NCBI GenBank assembly: GCA_937874815.1
Contig: CALNBW010000463.1
Coordinates: forward strand, 1-5,574
Reading direction: 5' to 3'
DNA from: an uncultured Bacillota bacterium
GTDB taxonomy: Bacteria > Bacillota > UBA994 > UBA5500
DNA: 5,574 nucleotides
The first letter of the stretch is position 1; each line of letters starts with the position of its first letter. The notes below the pieces were generated by a model. The model ran no database searches, was not told the DNA's origin, and saw only the letters and a list, made by a program, of their open reading frames with translations. A program made the translations under genes and the position numbers. This document shows positions 5,458 to 5,574 of this stretch, in pieces.

Positions 5458-5574
5458 CTAGAAACTCTTGGCCACTTCATCAACCAATGAGCCGACATAG
5501 TCTACCGCAGCGCGAATGGGCTCTTTAGTGGACATGTCCACACCTGCCATCTTGGCTAGCTCTAGGGGCTTCCT
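5458..5574 (-). CDS. pepF: Oligoendopeptidase F (M3 family), C-terminal end only
   Basis: Only the last 38 codons and the TAG are in the window; the gene continues past the right edge. The readable end includes PLELAKMAGVDMSTKEPI followed by a helix with SLVDEVAKSF. This is the characteristic C-terminus of M3-family oligoendopeptidase F, where P-x-E-L-x-K-x-A-G-V-D-M precedes a Pro and a final amphipathic helix. These zinc metallopeptidases degrade short peptides in the cytoplasm through an HEXXH site, which lies outside this window. The match is from family memory and rests on a short segment, so the general family is more secure than the exact symbol. A strong terminator lies about 40 bases past the stop. 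Confidence 0.75.
   Translation of the reverse strand, partial: RKPLELAKMAGVDMSTKEPIRAAVDYVGSLVDEVAKSF

Overview
The window looks like chromosomal DNA of a Gram-positive, low- to mid-GC Firmicute, most likely a member of the Clostridia or a related lineage. The support is strong purine-rich ribosome binding sites, a TTG start behind one of them, a consensus SigA promoter, a YtrA-type GntR regulator, and protein families common in that phylum (YjbR/MmcQ, a DUF2680/YckD-like exported protein, oligoendopeptidase F). No species can be named from the sequence alone.

Layout from left to right. A short GntR/YtrA-type repressor gene runs leftward (15-386). It has a near-perfect SigA promoter (467-444) overlaid by two copies of an 18-bp inverted-repeat operator, so it is very probably autoregulated. 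Its usual ABC-transporter partners would lie beyond the left edge. Divergent from it is a serpin gene (539-1918) whose product carries an N-terminal transmembrane anchor. After an intergenic stretch comes an intact YjbR/MmcQ-family gene (2082-2468). It converges on a leftward gene for an unrecognised membrane protein with an exported domain and four C-terminal membrane segments (2498-3418). Divergent from that is an NAD-dependent epimerase/dehydratase-type Rossmann protein (3535-4542).

Right after the epimerase stop codon lies a decayed, frameshifted fragment of a second YjbR/MmcQ gene (about 4541-4692). Its nucleotide similarity to the intact gene can still be read by eye. Then comes a small exported cysteine-rich protein (4861-5346). 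A leftward intrinsic terminator (5373-5415) follows, and the last 38 codons of a leftward oligoendopeptidase F gene (5458-5574) run off the right edge.

The genes do not form one obvious pathway. Several encode surface or exported proteins: the anchored serpin, the membrane protein and the Cys-rich protein. The peptidase at the edge is normally cytoplasmic. No CRISPR array, tRNA, rRNA, transposase or phage gene was seen. The most noteworthy items are the membrane-anchored serpin with its unusual reactive loop, the tandem operators over the gntR promoter, the YjbR/MmcQ pseudogene relic, and the exported DUF2680-like protein with an added cysteine cluster.
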